Assembly: GCF_030813055.1 (NCBI RefSeq)
Contig: NZ_JAUSTW010000017.1
Coordinates: 1-52,190, forward strand
Direction of reading: 5' to 3'
Source: Neobacillus ginsengisoli
GTDB taxonomy: Bacteria > Bacillota > Bacilli > Bacillales_B > DSM-18226
DNA length: 52,190 nt
This document shows, in pieces, positions 48,448 through 52,190 of the stretch. Made by a program: the position numbers and the translations under genes. The notes below the pieces were generated by a model, which did not search any database, had not been told where the DNA came from, and saw nothing but the letters and a program-made list of their open reading frames with translations. The stretch's first letter is position 1, and every line of letters starts with the position of its first letter.

Positions 48448-48975
48448 ATGGGAAATTCAGCATTTATTGCCCTTGGCTCAAATATGGGAATCCGTTATGA
48501 TTATTTAGTGAATGCAATTAGGCGTTTAATTGATTACCCTGGGATTCAACTTGTAAATTATTCCTCTGTTTATGAAACAGATCCTGTCGGCTATGAGGAA
48601 CAGGATTTATTTTTAAATATGGTAATTGAGATAAACACCGAGTATAGCGCTCAGGAATTATTAGATATCTGTTTAAAAACGGAACTGGAACTTGGGAGAA
48701 AAAGGGAAATAAAGTGGGGTCCCAGAACAATAGACCTTGACATTCTCCTTTATAACCAAGAAAATATTGAAACAGAGAAGCTTACAGTTCCGCATCCTCG
48801 GATGCTGGAGAGAGCTTTCGTCATGATTCCACTGTTGGAGATTCGCAATGACGTTCTTATTCCGGAAATGGAAAAACCTTTTGAATCATACTTAAATGAA
48901 TTACCTAATAAAGAAGGAGTCCGAATATGGAAGCGGAAAAATGGGGAAGACGTATTCGAGCCTATCGGAAGCTAA
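48448..48975 (+). CDS. folK: HPPK, 6-hydroxymethyl-7,8-dihydropterin pyrophosphokinase
   Basis: Activates the pterin for FolP. The 175 residues have AFIALGSNMG at the start, SSVYETDPVGYEEQDLFLNMV and the signature GPRTIDLDILLY. AAGGAG lies ahead of ATG within the end of folB. It overlaps yazB by 49 bases, so this is a tight folP-folB-folK-yazB-dusB operon. Confidence 0.96.
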   Translation: MGNSAFIALGSNMGIRYDYLVNAIRRLIDYPGIQLVNYSSVYETDPVGYEEQDLFLNMVIEINTEYSAQELLDICLKTELELGRKREIKWGPRTIDLDILLYNQENIETEKLTVPHPRMLERAFVMIPLLEIRNDVLIPEMEKPFESYLNELPNKEGVRIWKRKNGEDVFEPIGS

Positions 48976-49133
48976 AGGGTTTCACACAGGAAAGCTTTTC
49001 GAAGGAACTAGGTGTATCGGTTTCAATTTTAGGAGAGATTGAGAGAGGAAACCGTTTGCCTGCAGTTGATTTTATAGAAAAAATAGCACGGTCCTTAAAG
49101 GTTAGTATAGAAGAATTAGAGCCTAAGGAATAA
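48927..49133 (+). CDS. yazB: Xre-family HTH protein YazB
   Basis: Single helix-turn-helix protein of 68 residues (B. subtilis YazB 69): RIRAYRKLKGFTQESFSKELGVSVSILGEIERGNRLPA is a standard Cro/CI-type HTH. AAGGAG lies a few bases before ATG, within folK. Its targets are unknown; conservation inside the folate operon suggests local regulation, an inference only. Confidence 0.92.
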   Translation: MEAEKWGRRIRAYRKLKGFTQESFSKELGVSVSILGEIERGNRLPAVDFIEKIARSLKVSIEELEPKE

Positions 49134-49149
49134 TGAAGGAGGTTGTTTC

Positions 49150-50151
49150 ATGTTAAAAATCGGTGATATTGAGATGAAGAACCCGGTCGTCCTTGCACCG
49201 ATGGCCGGTGTTTGTAACTCTGCGTTTCGGTTAACGGTAAAAGAGTTTGGAGCAGGTCTTGTTTGTGCTGAAATGGTCAGTGATAAAGGGATCGTTTGTA
49301 AAAATGAAAAAACAATGAATATGCTTTATATTGACGAGCGTGAAAAACCGCTCAGTTTGCAAATTTTTGGCGGTGAAAAAGAAACGCTTGTAGAAGCGGC
49401 CCGATTTGTCGATCAAAATACAAATGCGGATATAATTGATATTAATATGGGGTGCCCGGTACCGAAAATCACCAAATGTGATGCAGGGGCTAAGTGGCTT
49501 CTTGATCCGGATAAAATTTATGAAATGGTTTCAGCTGTAGTAGATGCAGTTGAAAAGCCGGTAACTGTGAAGATGCGGATAGGTTGGGATGAACAGCATA
49601 TCTATGCTGTTAAAAATGCCCAAGCGGTTGAACGTGCCGGCGGGAAAGCAGTTTCCCTTCATGGCCGCACACGTGTACAAATGTATGAAGGAAAAGCAAA
49701 CTGGGACATTATTCGTGAAGTAAAACAATCGATTAATATTCCACTCATCGGAAACGGTGATGTTCAAACACCGCAGGATGCGAAAAGAATGCTGGATGAA
49801 ACCGGCGTTGATGGTGTTATGATTGGCAGGGCTGCCTTAGGAAACCCATGGATGATCTACCGTACCGTTCAATACCTGGAAACAGGCAAATTGATGGACG
49901 AGCCATCCGTTCGGGAAAAAATTGATGTTTGTATCCTGCATTTAGATCGCTTAATTGCTTTGAAAAATGAGGATATTGCCGTTCGTGAAATGCGCAAACA
50001 TGCTGCTTGGTATTTAAAAGGGGTACGAGGAAACGGAAAAGCCCGTAATGCCATCAATGAATGTAATTCACGCAACGATTTAGTTTCTCTATTAAATGGT
50101 TTAGTCCTAGATGCTGAAGAACAGGAAAGAAGCCAATTGATTGTAGGGTGA
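49150..50151 (+). CDS. dusB: tRNA-dihydrouridine synthase DusB
   Basis: FMN enzyme reducing uridine to dihydrouridine in tRNA D loops, and in Bacillus also suggested to act on 23S rRNA. The 333 residues show VLAPMAGVCNSAFR, QIFGG, the active-site cysteine in DINMGCPVPKITK, and the FMN-binding IGNGDVQ and IGRAALGNPW. AAGGAGG lies upstream of ATG. Confidence 0.95.
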   Translation: MLKIGDIEMKNPVVLAPMAGVCNSAFRLTVKEFGAGLVCAEMVSDKGIVCKNEKTMNMLYIDEREKPLSLQIFGGEKETLVEAARFVDQNTNADIIDINMGCPVPKITKCDAGAKWLLDPDKIYEMVSAVVDAVEKPVTVKMRIGWDEQHIYAVKNAQAVERAGGKAVSLHGRTRVQMYEGKANWDIIREVKQSINIPLIGNGDVQTPQDAKRMLDETGVDGVMIGRAALGNPWMIYRTVQYLETGKLMDEPSVREKIDVCILHLDRLIALKNEDIAVREMRKHAAWYLKGVRGNGKARNAINECNSRNDLVSLLNGLVLDAEEQERSQLIVG

Positions 50152-50200
50152 ATTTGACTTTTTGTGCTTACTTTTTTATACTATTTTTGTTTAAGAAGGA

Positions 50201-50229
50201 AACTGCCAGTGGAATAACTGGCAGTTTTT
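50201..50229 (+). terminator. Terminator after dusB
   Basis: AACTGCCAGT (50201-50210) pairs with ACTGGCAGTT (50217-50226), then TTT. The following gap to lysS (about 125 bases) shows no clear promoter. Confidence 0.88.
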
Positions 50230-50350
50230 ATTCTATCTTGAACTTTTTTGATGTCTGAACTCGTAAGTTTGTGTAAAATAATAAAGTATGCAAAAAAGTG
50301 ATCGCGGTTTGCTCTAGCGTTATTACATATTAAGAGATTATTGGAGTTGA

Positions 50351-51841
<1,491 letters not shown>

Positions 51842-51851
51842 TAGTCTATTT

Positions 51852-51881
51852 AAAAAGCGCCGATTTCATCGGTGCTTTTTT
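51852..51881 (+). terminator. Terminator after lysS
   Basis: AAAAAGCGCCGAT (51852-51864) pairs with ATCGGTGCTTTTT (51868-51880) around TTC, one G-T pair. Confidence 0.92.
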
Positions 51882-51949
51882 GTACCCCCATACAGAAGAG
51901 TTCGAATATTTTTACTTTAAATTTTATGTATAAAAAGCATAAATAGCTA

Positions 51950-52061
51950 TTGCGCCTTATGATTAATGGTGGTATATTAATATCTGTTGTTGCGAAATAA
52001 CAACGAAATGAAAAAAGAAAATAAAAAAGTTATTGACTTTCAGTTGATAACTTGGTAAGAT
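51950..52061 (+). promoter_or_regulatory. Tandem promoters P1 and P2 of the next rRNA operon
   Basis: P1: TTGCGC (51950-51955), 17 bases, TATATT (51973-51978) with a TGG extension. P2: TTGACT (52033-52038), 17 bases, TAAGAT (52056-52061). They are 83 bases apart, the usual arrangement for Bacillus rrn operons. A GTTGTT/AACAAC dyad lies between them. Confidence 0.8.
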
Positions 52062-52067
52062 TAAAAA

Positions 52068-52107
52068 GTCGCTTTTGGGCGACGGGTTAAATCGCTCTTT
52101 GAAAACT
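52068..52107 (+). promoter_or_regulatory. rRNA leader antitermination signals (boxB-like, boxA)
   Basis: A small hairpin GTCGC/GCGAC (52068-52083) is followed by GCTCTTTGAAAACT (52094-52107), a Bacillus rrn boxA. NusB-NusE antitermination complexes assemble on boxA. The 16S gene itself starts beyond the window; the last 80 bases are leader. Confidence 0.85.
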
Positions 52108-52190
52108 AAACAAACAAAATCGTGTAAACAAACAATAACTATCAGTGAATCTTTCGTATGAAAGTGAAGCTGAGCCAACGTAACTTTTAT

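Overview
This 52.2-kb window is a stretch of Bacillaceae chromosome next to the replication origin. It is low in G+C and strongly sporulation-oriented. It runs from the 3' end of one rRNA operon (5S rRNA, bases 1-58) to the promoter and antitermination leader of the next (from about base 51950). Gene order matches the Bacillus subtilis csfB-yaaO-tmk ... lysS region almost gene for gene. The species cannot be fixed from the sequence; a Bacillus, Neobacillus or Mesobacillus-type organism fits. No transposase, phage gene or CRISPR array is visible. Every protein gene except abrB, and every structural RNA except one tRNA-Met, is on the + strand.

Layout. 1-5.5 kb: 5S end, csfB (anti-sigma-G Gin), yaaO decarboxylase, tmk, darA (c-di-AMP receptor), holB, ricT, yabA. 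5.6-7.8 kb: yabB methyltransferase, yazA, rsmI, then abrB on the opposite strand with two tandem Spo0A boxes. 8.3-16.4 kb: metS, a perfect parS site, tatD, yabE, rnmV, rsmA, yabG, veg, sspF. 16.7-23.8 kb: ispE, purR, ridA, spoVG, glmU, prs, ctc, pth, fin. 23.9-34.2 kb: mfd, spoVT, yabM, yabN, rqcP, yabP, yabQ, divIC, yabR. 34.3-43.1 kb: tRNA-Met (minus strand), spoIIE, yabS, yabT, tilS, hprT, ftsH. 43.2-51.8 kb: coaX, hslO, yacD, cysK, folP-folB-folK, yazB, dusB, lysS.

How the genes work together. The window mixes housekeeping functions (translation, rRNA/tRNA maturation, nucleotide, folate, cysteine and cell-wall precursors, repair) with sporulation regulators. Promoter-like matches are visible for most sporulation sigma factors: sigma-H (spoVG), Spo0A-activated sigma-A with 21-bp spacing (spoIIE), sigma-F (csfB, fin), a weak sigma-E candidate (yabP), sigma-G (spoVT, sspF), sigma-K (yabG), plus sigma-B (ctc). 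Relative to B. subtilis, the window lacks xpaC-yaaN, yaaR and the pabB-pabA-pabC block before folP.

The least explained element is a family of structured intergenic repeats. Five long copies (about 150-220 bp: 10311, 22661, 27501, 28519, 45923) and two short derivatives (10246, 16611) occur. All long copies point the same way as transcription. They can fold into a long hairpin closed by AGCGCCC/GGGCGCT, and paired columns change together between copies (CTTC/GAAG against CACC/GGTG), which supports a conserved folded structure. This is the best candidate for something poorly described.
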